64,000 nt of DNA from Akkermansia sp. (GTDB lineage Bacteria > Verrucomicrobiota > Verrucomicrobiia > Verrucomicrobiales > Akkermansiaceae): positions 1 to 64,000 of the forward strand of contig JAFVQN010000093.1 of assembly GCA_017504805.1 (NCBI GenBank). Direction: 5' to 3'. Made by a program: the position numbers and the translations under genes. Under the pieces are notes generated by a model. It was not told the origin of the DNA, did no database searches, and worked only from the letters and a program-made list of their open reading frames with translations. This document shows positions 6,872 through 16,055 of the stretch, in pieces (the first letter of the stretch is position 1; each line of letters begins with the position of its first letter).

Positions 6872-8770
6872 TTACAGGACGAACTCACCAGCGAGACCGT
6901 GGGTCTTTTCGTACCATTCGATGTAGGTTTTGTTGATAAGGGTGTAACCGCCCGGGGTTGGATAATGGCCGCTGAAATACCAGTCGCCACAGGGGGCTTC
7001 TATAGCATTGTGCAGACCTTCGATAGTCTGGTAGATGCACTGAATTTCGCAGGGCGAATCGTCCGGTGTGACCATGCGGGAAATCTCTGCTGTGATTTCA
7101 TCTTCCTTCAGCGCGCTATAGATGCGGCGCACGGGATTGGTGCGTTCCTCTGCCGGCTGTGTGAGCTGGTAGCGGCATTCATTATACACATCCGTGATGA
7201 TGTTGGCCAGGCCCTTGCGGTGCAGCAGGTTGATGGCTGCCAGGAAGGCTACAAACTGCCCCATCTCGCACATGTCGATACCGTAGAAGTCCGGGTAACG
7301 CACCTGCGGTGCGGAGGAAACAATCACAATCTTCCGGGCTCGCGTGCGGGAGAGCAGACGAAGCAAGCTCATCTTCAGCGTGGTGCCTCGCACAATGGAG
7401 TCATCGATAGCCACGAGTACTTCGTCTTCATTCACTGCACCATAGGTCAGGTCGTACACCATGGATGCCATCTGCTTACGGCTGCTTGCCTCGGAAATGA
7501 ACGTGCGGAGCTTGATATCCTTGTGGGCAATTTTTTCAGCGCGCGGCCAGCGGCGGAGGATGAGTTCCTTGATGAGTTCCTCGCTCATGGTGCCGTTGTG
7601 GAAGGCTTCGACCATGGCCTGGGTCACTTTGTTGCGGCGGTAGGCACGCAGTCCTTCGAGCAGACCATAGTATGAGACTTCTGCCGTATTCGGAATGAAT
7701 GTGATGGCTGCCTTGGAGAAGTCGCTGCCATCGAGACTCTCTACTACTTTTTCGGTTAGGTTGGCGCCCAGTGCCTTGCGCTCGCGGTAAATGACCGGGT
7801 CGTTGCCACGTGAGGTGTAAATGTCCTCGAAGCAGCAGGGGGTGAACTTACCGGGCGTGGTGTATTCCTTGATGGTGACCTGACCGTCGGCCTTTACCAG
7901 AATCATGTTGGCCGCAGGGAGTTCGCGCACCTCGCTTGCCTCAACCTCCATCACGCTCATGAGCGGGGCTCGCTCACTGGCAATCGCCAGTAGCTCATCG
8001 GTATGAATGTAGTAGCAGTGGCGTATGCCGTGCGGGTCGCGCAGGCAGAAGAAGTCACCGTTGCCGACAGCTCCCATGATGACGTATCCGCCATCCCAGT
8101 TCTTGCTGGCATTGCTGATGACATCATACAGATTGAGTTCCTCGGAAATAATCTGTGGGATTTCGCGTCCGTCGATATTCTTTTTGCGCAGTTCCCGGTA
8201 CTTGTCCGTATGGGCTTCATCAAGATAGTAACCCACCTCTTCGAGAATGGCCTGAGTGTTGTTGTCGAACACAGGATGCTGACCGCGGGCCATGAGCTTC
8301 TCGTGCAGTTCTTCCACATTGGTCATGGAAAAATCGCCCTGGAGCATGAGCGTGCGGGTCGGCCAGTTTGAACGGCGCACGAAGGGGTGGCAGTTGCCTT
8401 CTTCATACTGCACGCCACTCGTGCCGTACAGCATGTGCCCCATGAGCACCTCGCCACCAAAGTTGAAGTTTTTCTTGAAGGTGATGGCGTCAGTGCCGTT
8501 GATGATTCCATCCTCACGCATGTGGCGCAGGTTGCGCTGCTGCGCGGTGAAAAGGTCGGTCAGGGCAGAGCCACCCACAGCACGGGAGCGGAAGATGTAG
8601 GGCTCACCCAGCGGCATGTTCAGCTTGATGCTGCCGAACCCGGCCCCGTCCTGGCCGCGATTGCGCTGCTTCTCCATCAGGAGAAACAACTTATTGAATG
8701 CCCACTCCGGATTTCCATATTTTTCCTCGAAGTAGGAAAGTGGTTTGAGCAGGCGAATGGCTGCGGACAT
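6872..8770 (-). CDS. PurF-like amidophosphoribosyltransferase without N-terminal Cys
   Basis: A 632-residue homologue of glutamine phosphoribosylpyrophosphate amidotransferase, the first enzyme of purine synthesis. The phosphoribosyltransferase half is intact, with the PRPP-binding motif AIDDSIVRGTT at about 454-464. The N-terminal half resembles the Ntn glutaminase domain (NRGQDGAG is visible), but the protein starts MSAAIRL and no cysteine is near the N-terminus to act as nucleophile. There is no room for a longer start because the purM stop lies 25 bases upstream. It resembles the long type found in Bacteroidetes. It may use free ammonia or another glutaminase, or be a second, specialised copy. 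Confidence 0.85.
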   Translation of the reverse strand: MSAAIRLLKPLSYFEEKYGNPEWAFNKLFLLMEKQRNRGQDGAGFGSIKLNMPLGEPYIFRSRAVGGSALTDLFTAQQRNLRHMREDGIINGTDAITFKKNFNFGGEVLMGHMLYGTSGVQYEEGNCHPFVRRSNWPTRTLMLQGDFSMTNVEELHEKLMARGQHPVFDNNTQAILEEVGYYLDEAHTDKYRELRKKNIDGREIPQIISEELNLYDVISNASKNWDGGYVIMGAVGNGDFFCLRDPHGIRHCYYIHTDELLAIASERAPLMSVMEVEASEVRELPAANMILVKADGQVTIKEYTTPGKFTPCCFEDIYTSRGNDPVIYRERKALGANLTEKVVESLDGSDFSKAAITFIPNTAEVSYYGLLEGLRAYRRNKVTQAMVEAFHNGTMSEELIKELILRRWPRAEKIAHKDIKLRTFISEASSRKQMASMVYDLTYGAVNEDEVLVAIDDSIVRGTTLKMSLLRLLSRTRARKIVIVSSAPQVRYPDFYGIDMCEMGQFVAFLAAINLLHRKGLANIITDVYNECRYQLTQPAEERTNPVRRIYSALKEDEITAEISRMVTPDDSPCEIQCIYQTIEGLHNAIEAPCGDWYFSGHYPTPGGYTLINKTYIEWYEKTHGLAGEFVL

Positions 8771-8795
8771 ATGAGTTGTTTTTTGGGGGGGTGAT

Positions 8796-9809
8796 TTACT
8801 TGCGCACAGTGACCTTGATGCCTTTGCCTTCGCGCATGGTGCCGATGACCGTGCCGCCGGGGCCTGCTGTCAGGGCCTGTTCCACCTGGTCGGGGGAGAC
8901 GATGGCAACCCAGCCGATACCCATGTTGAAGGTGTGGAATCGGTCTTCTGCATCTACGAACTGCAGCACCTTCTGGGCGGGTTCATTGTTCCAGTAGGGA
9001 ATCTCCAGGTCAGCGCCCTTGTCGCCAAGGAAACGCTCAAGGTTTTCGGGCAGGCCGCCGCCGGTGATGTGTGCGTAGGCTTTGGGGGTGATGCCGAGCT
9101 TGCGCATGTCGTACACCACATCGTGGTACAGACGGGTGGGGGCCAGCAGGTCGCGCAATTCCTGCTCCGTGAGCAGGTCGGGATTCTGAGCCAGTACCCG
9201 GCGTACGAGGCTCCAGCCGTTGGCGTGGAAACCATCGCTGGGGTAGCCGATGAGCACATCACCTACCGCCACCCGGGAGGGGTCAATCATCTCGCTCTTC
9301 TCGACGCAGCCGATGCTGAACCCAGCCATCTCCACCAGCCCCTCAGGCACCACGCCGGGCATTTCGGCGGTTTCGCCACCGGCCAGGATGCAGTTGCAGC
9401 TTTCCAGGTAATCACACATGCCGGCCACCAGGCGGGTGATGCGGGGCCGCTCGGCCTCCAGGTTGGAGATGCCGAGGTAGTCGAGGAACATGACGGGGTC
9501 GCCACCGGTTGTGAGCAGGTCGTTCACGTTCATAGCCACCAGGTCCTTGCCGGCGGTTTCCAGCATGTCCATGTCGAACAGGACTTCTGTCTTGGTGCCG
9601 ACACCATCGGTGCCGGTAACGATGACCGGTTCCTTGTAGGAGGAAAGGTCGTAAGCTGCTGCAAAGAGCCCGAAGGCATTGCAAAGCTGGCGGTTTTTCT
9701 GCGTGCGCTTCACGTGTGCGCTGATATCAGAAACAAAAGACTGCGCCTCAATAGTGTCGACGCCGGACTGCTTGTAAGTGAGATTGCCGGACATAATAGC
9801 TTGAATCAT
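8796..9809 (-). CDS. purM: phosphoribosylformylglycinamidine cyclo-ligase
   Basis: PurM (AIR synthetase) closes FGAM to aminoimidazole ribotide with ATP in purine biosynthesis. The 337-residue product has the family pattern: the N-terminal YKQSGVD segment, VTGTDGVGTK, the metal/ATP-site stretch MNVNDLLTTGGDP and ILAGGETAEMPG. It shares a structural superfamily with ThiL, which is also in this window. Two ATGs are possible, 9809 and 9794. The strong promoter at 9827-9855 leaves an 11-base leader for the first and about 26 bases for the second. The purF-like gene follows after 25 bases in the same operon. Confidence 0.95.
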   Translation of the reverse strand: MIQAIMSGNLTYKQSGVDTIEAQSFVSDISAHVKRTQKNRQLCNAFGLFAAAYDLSSYKEPVIVTGTDGVGTKTEVLFDMDMLETAGKDLVAMNVNDLLTTGGDPVMFLDYLGISNLEAERPRITRLVAGMCDYLESCNCILAGGETAEMPGVVPEGLVEMAGFSIGCVEKSEMIDPSRVAVGDVLIGYPSDGFHANGWSLVRRVLAQNPDLLTEQELRDLLAPTRLYHDVVYDMRKLGITPKAYAHITGGGLPENLERFLGDKGADLEIPYWNNEPAQKVLQFVDAEDRFHTFNMGIGWVAIVSPDQVEQALTAGPGGTVIGTMREGKGIKVTVRK

Positions 9810-9826
9810 CGCTTGGATGCGCGCGC

Positions 9827-9855
9827 ATTATACATGACAACGCCCGTTTTGGCAA
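9827..9855 (-). promoter_or_regulatory. purM promoter
   Basis: On the minus strand TTGCCA (9855-9850) and a perfect TATAAT (9832-9827) are 17 bases apart. Transcription should begin near 9820, only about 11 bases before the first purM ATG. No purine riboswitch or PurR-type operator was recognised in the short space to the terminator upstream. Confidence 0.75.
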
Positions 9856-9906
9856 GCCGATTCTGCCACCTTTTTCCAACTGATTTACACGGCGGTAGAA
9901 TCAAAA

Positions 9907-9938
9907 GCACCCCAGGCCGAATGGCGGCCGGGGTGCGA
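9907..9938 (-). terminator. terminator of the amino-acid ABC ATPase operon region
   Basis: Read on the minus strand, a GC-rich hairpin (GCACCCC plus GGCCG pairing with CGGCC plus GGGGTGC) is followed by TTTTG. It lies just past the stop codon of the ABC ATPase gene? The gene ends at 9954, so the hairpin sits 16 bases beyond it, which fits an intrinsic terminator. Confidence 0.75.
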
Positions 9939-9953
9939 AACGGTAGAGCGAAG

Positions 9954-11024
9954 TCAGCGATTCTTGTGCTTCATGCGCAGGCGGTATTTCACGCGGTCGG
10001 CCTCGTGGTTGAATTCCACGCTGGAGCAGAGCTCGTTCAGAATCTTATTTTCATCCAGATCAATGGGTTCAGCCCCGATGGGCAGGAGCACTTCCATGCT
10101 CATTTCGCGCGTCTGTTCAGAGTAACGGAAGTAGAAATCGAGCGTGCCTCTGTCCAGGGGCATGTGGCGGAAGAGGGCATTGCCGATGAGCTGCGCCTTG
10201 CGCATGCTTTCGCGGGTCAGGAAATACTTGTTGCAGTAGGCCTGCCATTCGGACTTGAGCAGGAAGCGGTCGTAATCCGGGCTGTGGAACTCAAAGTGGA
10301 AATCGCGGATGCGGTTCACGAATACGCGGGTGCGTTCGCGTTTCGGGTGCTCGAAGATTTCTTCCGGGGTGCCTACTTCGTAAATGATGCCTTCATCCAT
10401 GTATACCACGCGTGTGCTGACATCGCGTGCAAAGCTCATTTCGTGTGTCACGATGGCCATGGTCATTCCCTGGCGGGCCAGGGCACGGATAACGGAAAGC
10501 ACCTCACTGACCATGGTGGGATCCAGTGCAGAGGTCGGCTCATCGAAGAGGATGATTTCCGGGTCCATGGACAGGCAGCGCGCAATGGCGGTGCGCTGTT
10601 TCTGACCGCCGGATAGTTCATCGGGCATAGCGCTTGCCTTTTCTGCCATACCGACGAGCTTCAGCAGCTCCATGGCCTTGGCTTCTGCTTCCTTTCTGCT
10701 CTTGCCCAGCAGTTTTACCGGGCCGATGCATACATTGTCCAGCACGGACAGGTGATTGAACAGGTTGAATGACTGGAACACCATGCCCATCTTCTGGCGC
10801 AGTTTGGAGGCGTTGACTTTGCCATTGAGCACTTCTTCGCCATCGATGACGATACTGCCGCCGGTGGGTTGTTCCAGGAGGTTGAGACAGCGCAGGAAGG
10901 TGCTCTTGCCGGTACCGGAGGGGCCGATGATGGAGATGACTTCGCCCTGCTTGATGTTCAGGTTCACATCACGCAGAACATCCAGATTATCGAAGCTCTT
11001 CTGAAGGTGTTTGATTTGAATCAT
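9954..11024 (-). CDS. polar amino-acid ABC transporter ATPase with C-terminal extension
   Basis: A GlnQ/HisP-type ATPase that powers amino-acid uptake at the inner membrane. The nucleotide-binding domain fills residues 1-240: Walker [10 protein letters not shown] (34-42), signature LSGGQ (137-141), Walker B with DEPTSALD (161-168), then the switch histidine in VTHE. The family is normally about 240-250 residues long, but this protein has 356. The extra 115 C-terminal residues form a separate alpha/beta-looking unit that I cannot assign; it is not an obvious ACT or CBS domain. The permease gene lies 23 bases upstream, so the two subunits are made together. Confidence 0.9.
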   Translation of the reverse strand: MIQIKHLQKSFDNLDVLRDVNLNIKQGEVISIIGPSGTGKSTFLRCLNLLEQPTGGSIVIDGEEVLNGKVNASKLRQKMGMVFQSFNLFNHLSVLDNVCIGPVKLLGKSRKEAEAKAMELLKLVGMAEKASAMPDELSGGQKQRTAIARCLSMDPEIILFDEPTSALDPTMVSEVLSVIRALARQGMTMAIVTHEMSFARDVSTRVVYMDEGIIYEVGTPEEIFEHPKRERTRVFVNRIRDFHFEFHSPDYDRFLLKSEWQAYCNKYFLTRESMRKAQLIGNALFRHMPLDRGTLDFYFRYSEQTREMSMEVLLPIGAEPIDLDENKILNELCSSVEFNHEADRVKYRLRMKHKNR

Positions 11025-11047
11025 CGTTTCAAAAGGTGGTGTGAACG

Positions 11048-12577
11048 TTAGCAGATTTTGCGGCCGATGCGGTCAAGAATATAGGTGAACAGCCAGGCAA
11101 TGAGGAAATACATGAGCGCCACCATGAGCAGCGGGAAGAAGGGGTCGAAGGTGCGACCGCGGATGATGTAAGAGGCGCGCGTCAGGTCCGCCACGGCCAC
11201 ATAGCCCACGATGGAGGTGTTCTTGATGAGGGAAATGAGCTCACCCTTGTACACCGGCAGCACTCGGCGTACAGCCTGGGGCAGCACGATGTAGCAGAAG
11301 GTGCGCACCGGGGAGAAGCCCAGCGCAATGCCGGCTTCGGTCTGCCCCTTGTCGATGCTGCTGATGGAGGTGCGGAACATTTCGCTCACGTAGGCGGCAA
11401 AGTTCATGGCAAATGTGATGATGGCCACCGGCGTGTTGTCGAACTGGGTGAAAGCGACATAGCACATCATCATGAGCAGCACCAGCACGGGGGTGCCGCG
11501 CATCACATCGATATATACCTTGGCGATGTTGCGGAGTACGGTTACCTTGCTCATGCGCAGGTAGCAGATGAAGGCACCCAGAATGGTGCCCAGCAGGGCG
11601 GAGAAGAAGGAAATGTGAACGGTCACCTTCAAACCATCCCACAGGAGCATGTATCGGCGCTCCTCGATGATGTTGCGGTAGAAGCTCCGCTTGATGCTGC
11701 CCCAGATGCCCAGAATCTGCGGGCCTTCATTACCCGTGATGATGGAGGGATGGGCGTTCTTGGTGAGCACCGCCACTCGGGAATGGCTGTCGTAATACGG
11801 GTCGGAGAAAAGCACACTTTCGGCGCGTTCATCGGTGATAAGGATGCCGGAGGCCGCCATATCGGCCTTGCCGGTGGTAGTGGAGGCGATGAGGGAGTCA
11901 TACTCCATCTCGACGATTTCCACCGGGCGGTTGATGTAGACGGAGAATCGCTGAATGAGCTCCGCATCGAAACCGGCTATCTTTTCGTTCTTGATGAAGA
12001 CAATGGGCTCGGTGCAGGGCTCCATGGCCACGCGGACGGGCTCGCCTTTGGTGGGCAGGGGAAGGTCCGGCATTTCTGCCGTATCGAAATGCTTTATCCA
12101 GCGCTCCATGATGGGCTCCAGCTCACCCTTTTCCTTCAGCTGGCGGATAAAGGCGTTGAACTGCTCGCAGAGCTCGGCATTGTGCTTGCCGAATACCACA
12201 CCCATCTGGCAGGGCGGAACAGGGCTGTCCGGCAGGATGGTGACTCCTTCTGTCTTGCGTACCAGTGCGTAGCAGATCACATCGTCCATGATGGCGCCAT
12301 CGCATTTCTCCTGCTGCAGGGAGAGCATCATATCTGCCTCGGTATCAAAGCGGTCAAGTTTGATGTCGGGGTAGTGCTCCTCCACATAGATATCCTGTAC
12401 CGTTGAGGAGGGAACGGCCAGAACGCGCCCGCGGAGGTCATCAAAACGGGCTATGCCTGTGGCGCCTGGCTGTGTGGTTGTTGCCGCGGATTCCGCAGCA
12501 CCGGCCGCACTGGCGGGTATCACGCTCAGAAGGAGAAAAGCAACCAGAGTTGCTGCAATATGAAAGCATTTGTTCAT
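11048..12577 (-). CDS. fused substrate-binding / permease protein of amino-acid ABC transporter
   Basis: A 509-residue protein with a signal-like N-terminus (1-25), a periplasmic solute-binding region and a C-terminal permease domain (about 310-509) carrying the EAA loop ([10 protein letters not shown]). The binding region is in unusual order. Residues 45-163 match the C-terminal half of a family 3 binding protein such as GlnH ([13 protein letters not shown] through [14 protein letters not shown]). Residues 178-275 match the N-terminal half ([29 protein letters not shown]). This equals one circularly permuted binding domain, perhaps left from a tandem-domain ancestor like GlnP. The substrate is likely a polar amino acid such as glutamine. 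It has its own promoter at 12614-12641. Confidence 0.88.
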   Translation of the reverse strand: MNKCFHIAATLVAFLLLSVIPASAAGAAESAATTTQPGATGIARFDDLRGRVLAVPSSTVQDIYVEEHYPDIKLDRFDTEADMMLSLQQEKCDGAIMDDVICYALVRKTEGVTILPDSPVPPCQMGVVFGKHNAELCEQFNAFIRQLKEKGELEPIMERWIKHFDTAEMPDLPLPTKGEPVRVAMEPCTEPIVFIKNEKIAGFDAELIQRFSVYINRPVEIVEMEYDSLIASTTTGKADMAASGILITDERAESVLFSDPYYDSHSRVAVLTKNAHPSIITGNEGPQILGIWGSIKRSFYRNIIEERRYMLLWDGLKVTVHISFFSALLGTILGAFICYLRMSKVTVLRNIAKVYIDVMRGTPVLVLLMMMCYVAFTQFDNTPVAIITFAMNFAAYVSEMFRTSISSIDKGQTEAGIALGFSPVRTFCYIVLPQAVRRVLPVYKGELISLIKNTSIVGYVAVADLTRASYIIRGRTFDPFFPLLMVALMYFLIAWLFTYILDRIGRKIC

Positions 12578-12613
12578 GATGTAGCACCCGGGGGTGTAGA
12601 GCCCCGCGCGCGG

Positions 12614-12641
12614 ATTGTAGCACAGCTGCCCGATATTGCAA
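12614..12641 (-). promoter_or_regulatory. promoter of the amino-acid ABC operon
   Basis: TTGCAA (12641-12636) and TACAAT (12619-12614) on the minus strand are 16 bases apart. The start point would be near 12607, giving a leader of about 30 bases before the ATG at 12577. Because this promoter lies downstream of the hairpin at 12732-12757, the RNA made further upstream need not be the leader of this operon. Confidence 0.65.
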
Positions 12642-12721
12642 GCTAAATGTTAGTTGGTGCCAAGTAATTGTAATTCCTGTTGATTGGATGTAATTCCGGT
12701 AATCGGGGGGGATGCACCCTG

Positions 12722-12824
12722 AAAAGGAAGTCACCCGGGAGCCGAAGCTCCCGGGTGCCCAACTACCCTATGAATCGGACCCTTTCGAGCCCGGGAACCT
12801 TGTTTTACGTCCGGTCCCGAAGAC
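12722..12824 (-). ncRNA. candidate small structured RNA
   Basis: This stretch lies between two genes read in the same direction and has its own near-consensus promoter. The predicted RNA of about 100 nucleotides ends in a very stable hairpin at 12732-12757: an 11-base-pair stem CACCCGGGAGC / GCTCCCGGGTG closed, on the RNA strand, by a UUCG tetraloop and followed by TTCCTTTT. A second CCCGGG copy and a GGACC / GGTCC pairing lie upstream, so alternative folds are possible. It holds no plausible open reading frame. I do not recognise it as SRP RNA, 6S RNA, tmRNA or a known riboswitch. It could instead be an attenuated leader of the ABC operon. Confidence 0.5.
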
Positions 12825-12830
12825 GAGGTC

Positions 12831-12859
12831 AGTATATCTGCTTTTCGGTATCGCGTCAA
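12831..12859 (-). promoter_or_regulatory. promoter of the candidate small RNA
   Basis: TTGACG (12859-12854) and TATACT (12836-12831) are separated by exactly 17 bases on the minus strand, close to the sigma-70 consensus. The predicted start is near 12824. No open reading frame starts nearby. Confidence 0.7.
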
Positions 12860-12901
12860 GAGTAAATCAGAAAAAATATCAGTTTTTTTAGTTTCCAGGT
12901 G

Positions 12902-13357
12902 TTAATTATTGTTAAGGGAATTGAGCAGGGATTGAGCTGTGTCGGCACAGAAGGCAACGCAGCGTTCGCAGGGGCGCGATGCGTAATAGCTTGAAGTTCG
13001 GTCACTTGGACGGGCAGAGACTTCCATTTCTTCATCAAGATGGAGCAACTCGCGGCAGGTGAGTGTGCCGAATTTCTGTTTGAATGTTTCAGCAAGCTCT
13101 CGGGTGAGGGAAAAGATGATTTCCTTCTCCTCAGGTTTGCCGGAGAGATTGCCCTTGCAGAATCCTGCCACCATGCACAGCCCGGCGAAGGCACCGCAGG
13201 TGCCGCGCATGCGCCCGAGCCCCGCACCGAAAGCGGAGGAAAGACGCAGGGCGGTTTCTTCGGGCAGTCCTAACTGGTCTGCTACGGAAGTGAAGACAGA
13301 CTGGGCGCAGTTGAAGCCCTGGTGGAAATAGTCGAGAGCCTTATCAGCCGTGTTCAT
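12902..13357 (-). CDS. C_GCAxxG_C_C family redox protein
   Basis: A 151-residue cytosolic protein of the C_GCAxxG_C_C family (the TIGR01909 type), thought to bind a redox metal or act in electron transfer, with no firmly known reaction. The defining pattern is visible: GFNCAQSV (Cys17), then [19 protein letters not shown] with the GTCGAxxG core near 52-59, and further cysteines at 61, 67, 101, 130, 133 and 137. The ATG at 13357 is preferred over one at 13369 because the latter sits inside the -10 box of the promoter. asnS is transcribed divergently. Confidence 0.85.
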   Translation of the reverse strand: MNTADKALDYFHQGFNCAQSVFTSVADQLGLPEETALRLSSAFGAGLGRMRGTCGAFAGLCMVAGFCKGNLSGKPEEKEIIFSLTRELAETFKQKFGTLTCRELLHLDEEMEVSARPSDRTSSYYASRPCERCVAFCADTAQSLLNSLNNN

Positions 13358-13364
13358 AGCCGGG

Positions 13365-13393
13365 AGCATACGCCAGCTGTTTCGTTTTGTCAA
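13365..13393 (-). promoter_or_regulatory. promoter giving a near-leaderless mRNA
   Basis: TTGACA (13393-13388), 17 bases, TATGCT (13370-13365), then 7 bases to the ATG at 13357. The transcription start should fall on or next to the start codon. Confidence 0.7.
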
Positions 13394-13447
13394 TGGCGGT
13401 TTTTTTGCTCGCCTTGCTGCCGGGCGGGTGATACAATCTGCCCAGAC

Positions 13448-14818
13448 ATGATGATACAGCGAACATTGGTGAAACATGCGTTGGCCAGTGAGCTCCCTGT
13501 GGAGCAGATTCTGGTGCAAGGCTGGGTCCGCACCCGCCGGGATTCTAAGACATTCTCTTTCCTTGAAGTGAACGATGGCACGAGCCTGGCCTCCATCCAG
13601 GTGGTGGCGGATGCCGGTATACCAGGTTACGAGGATATCAGCCGCATGAGCACGGGGGCTTCCGTGAGCATACTGGGCCGTCTTGTTGAAAGCCCCGGCA
13701 AGCAGAAATGGGAGATTCAGGCCACAGAAGTGAAGCTTATCGGAGGCTCTCCCGAGAATTATCCGCTGCAGAAGAAAGGTCATTCCCCCGAGTTCCTGCG
13801 TACCATTGCTCATCTGCGGCCACGCACTAACCTGTTCGGTGCTGTTTTTCGCACGCGTTCGCGCATGGCAGCCGCCGTGCATCAATTCTTCCTGGAACGG
13901 GATTTCGTGTGGGTTCATACTCCCATCATCACTGCCAGTGACTGTGAGGGAGCAGGGGAGATGTTCCACGTAACCACGCTTGACCCGCTGGCGGAGAATA
14001 AGAGCTATGAGGATGATTTCTTTGGCAAAGCCGCCAATCTTACCGTTTCCGGCCAGCTGGAAGGTGAGACTTTCGCCTGCGCGCTGAGCAATATCTACAC
14101 CTTCGGCCCCACCTTCCGCGCAGAGAACAGCAACACCTCCCGCCACGCCGCTGAATTCTGGATGATTGAACCGGAAATCGCTTTCTGTGATATCTACGGT
14201 GACATGGAGGTTGCCGAGGCTTTTATCAAGCACATCGCCCGCACCATGCTGGCTGATGAAAGCGGTGATTTTGAGTTTTTCTGCAAGTTTGTGGATAAGG
14301 GACTCCGCGCCCGTCTCGAGGAAGTGGCCAATAAACCCTTTGTCCGCTGTTCGTACACCGAGGCCATCGAAATCATGCAGGCTAGCGGCGAAAAGTTTGA
14401 ATACAAGCCCTACTGGGGTATGGACATGCAGAGCGAGCACGAGCGCTTCCTGACGGAAAAGCATTTCAAGTGCCCGGTGATTGTCTATAATTACCCGAAG
14501 GAAATCAAGCCGTTCTATATGCGTCTGAATGATGACGGCAAGACGGTGACTGCCATGGACGTACTGGTGCCCGGCATCGGTGAGATTATCGGCGGCAGTC
14601 AGCGTGAGGAGCGGCTTGACGTGCTCGAAGGCAACATTGAGCGTATGGGTATGGATATGAATGCCTACTACTGGTACAATGACCTGCGTCGTTTCGGCAC
14701 GGTGCCGCATGCGGGATTTGGCGTGGGCTTCGAGCGCCTTATTATGTTTGTGACCGGCGTGCAGAACATTCGCGACGTGCTGCCGTATCCGCGTACTCCC
14801 CGCAATTGCGAGTTCTGA
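13448..14818 (+). CDS. asnS: asparaginyl-tRNA synthetase
   Basis: This class IIb enzyme charges tRNA-Asn with asparagine in the cytosol. The N-terminal OB-fold anticodon-binding domain covers about residues 15-100 ([12 protein letters not shown]). The catalytic domain has motif 2 around [21 protein letters not shown] and motif 3 [15 protein letters not shown], and the protein ends RNCEF, like other AsnRS C-termini. The 456-residue length is typical. An extended -10 (TGATACAAT, ending at 13437) lies 10 bases before the ATG at 13448, so the leader is very short; a second ATG follows at 13451. Confidence 0.95.
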   Translation: MMIQRTLVKHALASELPVEQILVQGWVRTRRDSKTFSFLEVNDGTSLASIQVVADAGIPGYEDISRMSTGASVSILGRLVESPGKQKWEIQATEVKLIGGSPENYPLQKKGHSPEFLRTIAHLRPRTNLFGAVFRTRSRMAAAVHQFFLERDFVWVHTPIITASDCEGAGEMFHVTTLDPLAENKSYEDDFFGKAANLTVSGQLEGETFACALSNIYTFGPTFRAENSNTSRHAAEFWMIEPEIAFCDIYGDMEVAEAFIKHIARTMLADESGDFEFFCKFVDKGLRARLEEVANKPFVRCSYTEAIEIMQASGEKFEYKPYWGMDMQSEHERFLTEKHFKCPVIVYNYPKEIKPFYMRLNDDGKTVTAMDVLVPGIGEIIGGSQREERLDVLEGNIERMGMDMNAYYWYNDLRRFGTVPHAGFGVGFERLIMFVTGVQNIRDVLPYPRTPRNCEF

Positions 14819-14820
14819 TG

Positions 14821-14849
14821 TTGACTTGGTGGCCGCTGCCTGATAAGAT
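14821..14849 (+). promoter_or_regulatory. lpxK promoter
   Basis: TTGACT (14821-14826), a 17-base spacer and TAAGAT (14844-14849) lie just behind the asnS stop codon. Only 9 bases separate the -10 from the lpxK ATG, so the predicted leader is at most about two or three bases. Confidence 0.7.
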
Positions 14850-14858
14850 ACTGGGTGT

Positions 14859-16055
14859 ATGAAGACACGCGCGGAGGAATTTGCCGAGTGGGGAACCGAA
14901 GTCGTATTCGGGCGTGCCCGTGGTTTCCGCGCGTGGATGATGCGCTGTCTGTTGCGCTTTGCCTCGCTTTTCTTCTGGTTGCTGGTGCAGGTGCGTCTTT
15001 TCCTGTTTCGCCGCCGTATCAAGACGGTTCATTACCTGGGGACTTTCGTGGTCAGCGTCGGTAATATCACCGCCGGCGGCACGGGTAAGACCCCGGTGGT
15101 GGAACTCCTTTCCCGCAGTCTGGCATCGCGTGGTCGCAAATGCGCCATTCTGACGCGAGGCTACAAAAGTCATGACTTGGACGAACCCCAGGTCTGGCTG
15201 GATAAAGAGGGAAGACGCGTTCGTAACATCCCCAAGATTGCCAGTGATGGCGTGACCCGCTACCTCAGCCCGCTCTACGCGGGCGATGAGCCTTTCATGC
15301 TGGCCCGGAATCTTGACAATGTGGCGGTCCTGGTGGATAAGGACCGTGTCAAGTCCGGCATTTTTGCCATCGAGCAGCTCGGGAGCAATACGCTTATCCT
15401 CGATGACGGTATGCAGTTCCTGAAGCTCAAGCATGAAATCGATATCGTGCTGGTGGACTGTGGTTTCCCCTTCGGTACCGGAGCCCTGCTGCCACGTGGC
15501 ACCATGCGTGAGCCTCGTGCCAGTCTGAAGCGGGCCAGCTATATCATCCTCACCAAGAGCGAGGGCAAGCCTCAGGACGAACTGATTGCCACCATCCGCA
15601 AGTACAATAAGGTGGCGGATATCATCGTGACGAATCATGCTCCGGTGCTGCTGGAGAATATCTTTACCGGAGAACAACTGCCACTGGAGGCTCTGAAGGG
15701 TAAGTATGTCGCCTGCCTCAGCGGTATTGCCCGCCCGGAAAGTTTTGAGAACCTGGTCGCGGCGCTCGGGGCCAATGTCGAAATCCGCCGCAGCTATCCT
15801 GATCACTACTGGTTTGACCAGGAGGACCTGGACGCCTTTGTCGAGCGCTGCGCTGAGCGCGCCATGGATATGATTGTGACAACCGAGAAGGACGCCGTCC
15901 GCTTCCTTCGTCCCGGCGAGATGGACGTACCCATCTATTTCCTGCGCATTCACATTGATATTCTCCAGGGCCAGGATAAGTGGGATGCCATGATTGACCG
16001 CATCTGTGCGCTGGGTGCTCCGCAGCCTGCTCCGGAGTGGGGCGATGTCCTGTAA
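14859..16055 (+). CDS. lpxK: tetraacyldisaccharide 4'-kinase
   Basis: LpxK phosphorylates the lipid A disaccharide at the 4' position, at the inner face of the inner membrane. The glycine-rich P-loop [12 protein letters not shown] lies at residues 68-79, after an N-terminal hydrophobic anchor (about 28-50). The motif LDDGMQ, typical of the family, follows further on. At 398 residues it is a little longer than the E. coli enzyme (about 330). Its presence shows that the organism makes lipid A and so has an outer membrane. The next gene overlaps its end by 19 bases. Confidence 0.93.
   Translation: MKTRAEEFAEWGTEVVFGRARGFRAWMMRCLLRFASLFFWLLVQVRLFLFRRRIKTVHYLGTFVVSVGNITAGGTGKTPVVELLSRSLASRGRKCAILTRGYKSHDLDEPQVWLDKEGRRVRNIPKIASDGVTRYLSPLYAGDEPFMLARNLDNVAVLVDKDRVKSGIFAIEQLGSNTLILDDGMQFLKLKHEIDIVLVDCGFPFGTGALLPRGTMREPRASLKRASYIILTKSEGKPQDELIATIRKYNKVADIIVTNHAPVLLENIFTGEQLPLEALKGKYVACLSGIARPESFENLVAALGANVEIRRSYPDHYWFDQEDLDAFVERCAERAMDMIVTTEKDAVRFLRPGEMDVPIYFLRIHIDILQGQDKWDAMIDRICALGAPQPAPEWGDVL

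Noticed and set aside
12722-12901. A known amino-acid riboswitch in front of the ABC transporter.
   Set aside because: No recognised aptamer consensus is present, and the operon has its own promoter downstream of the hairpin.
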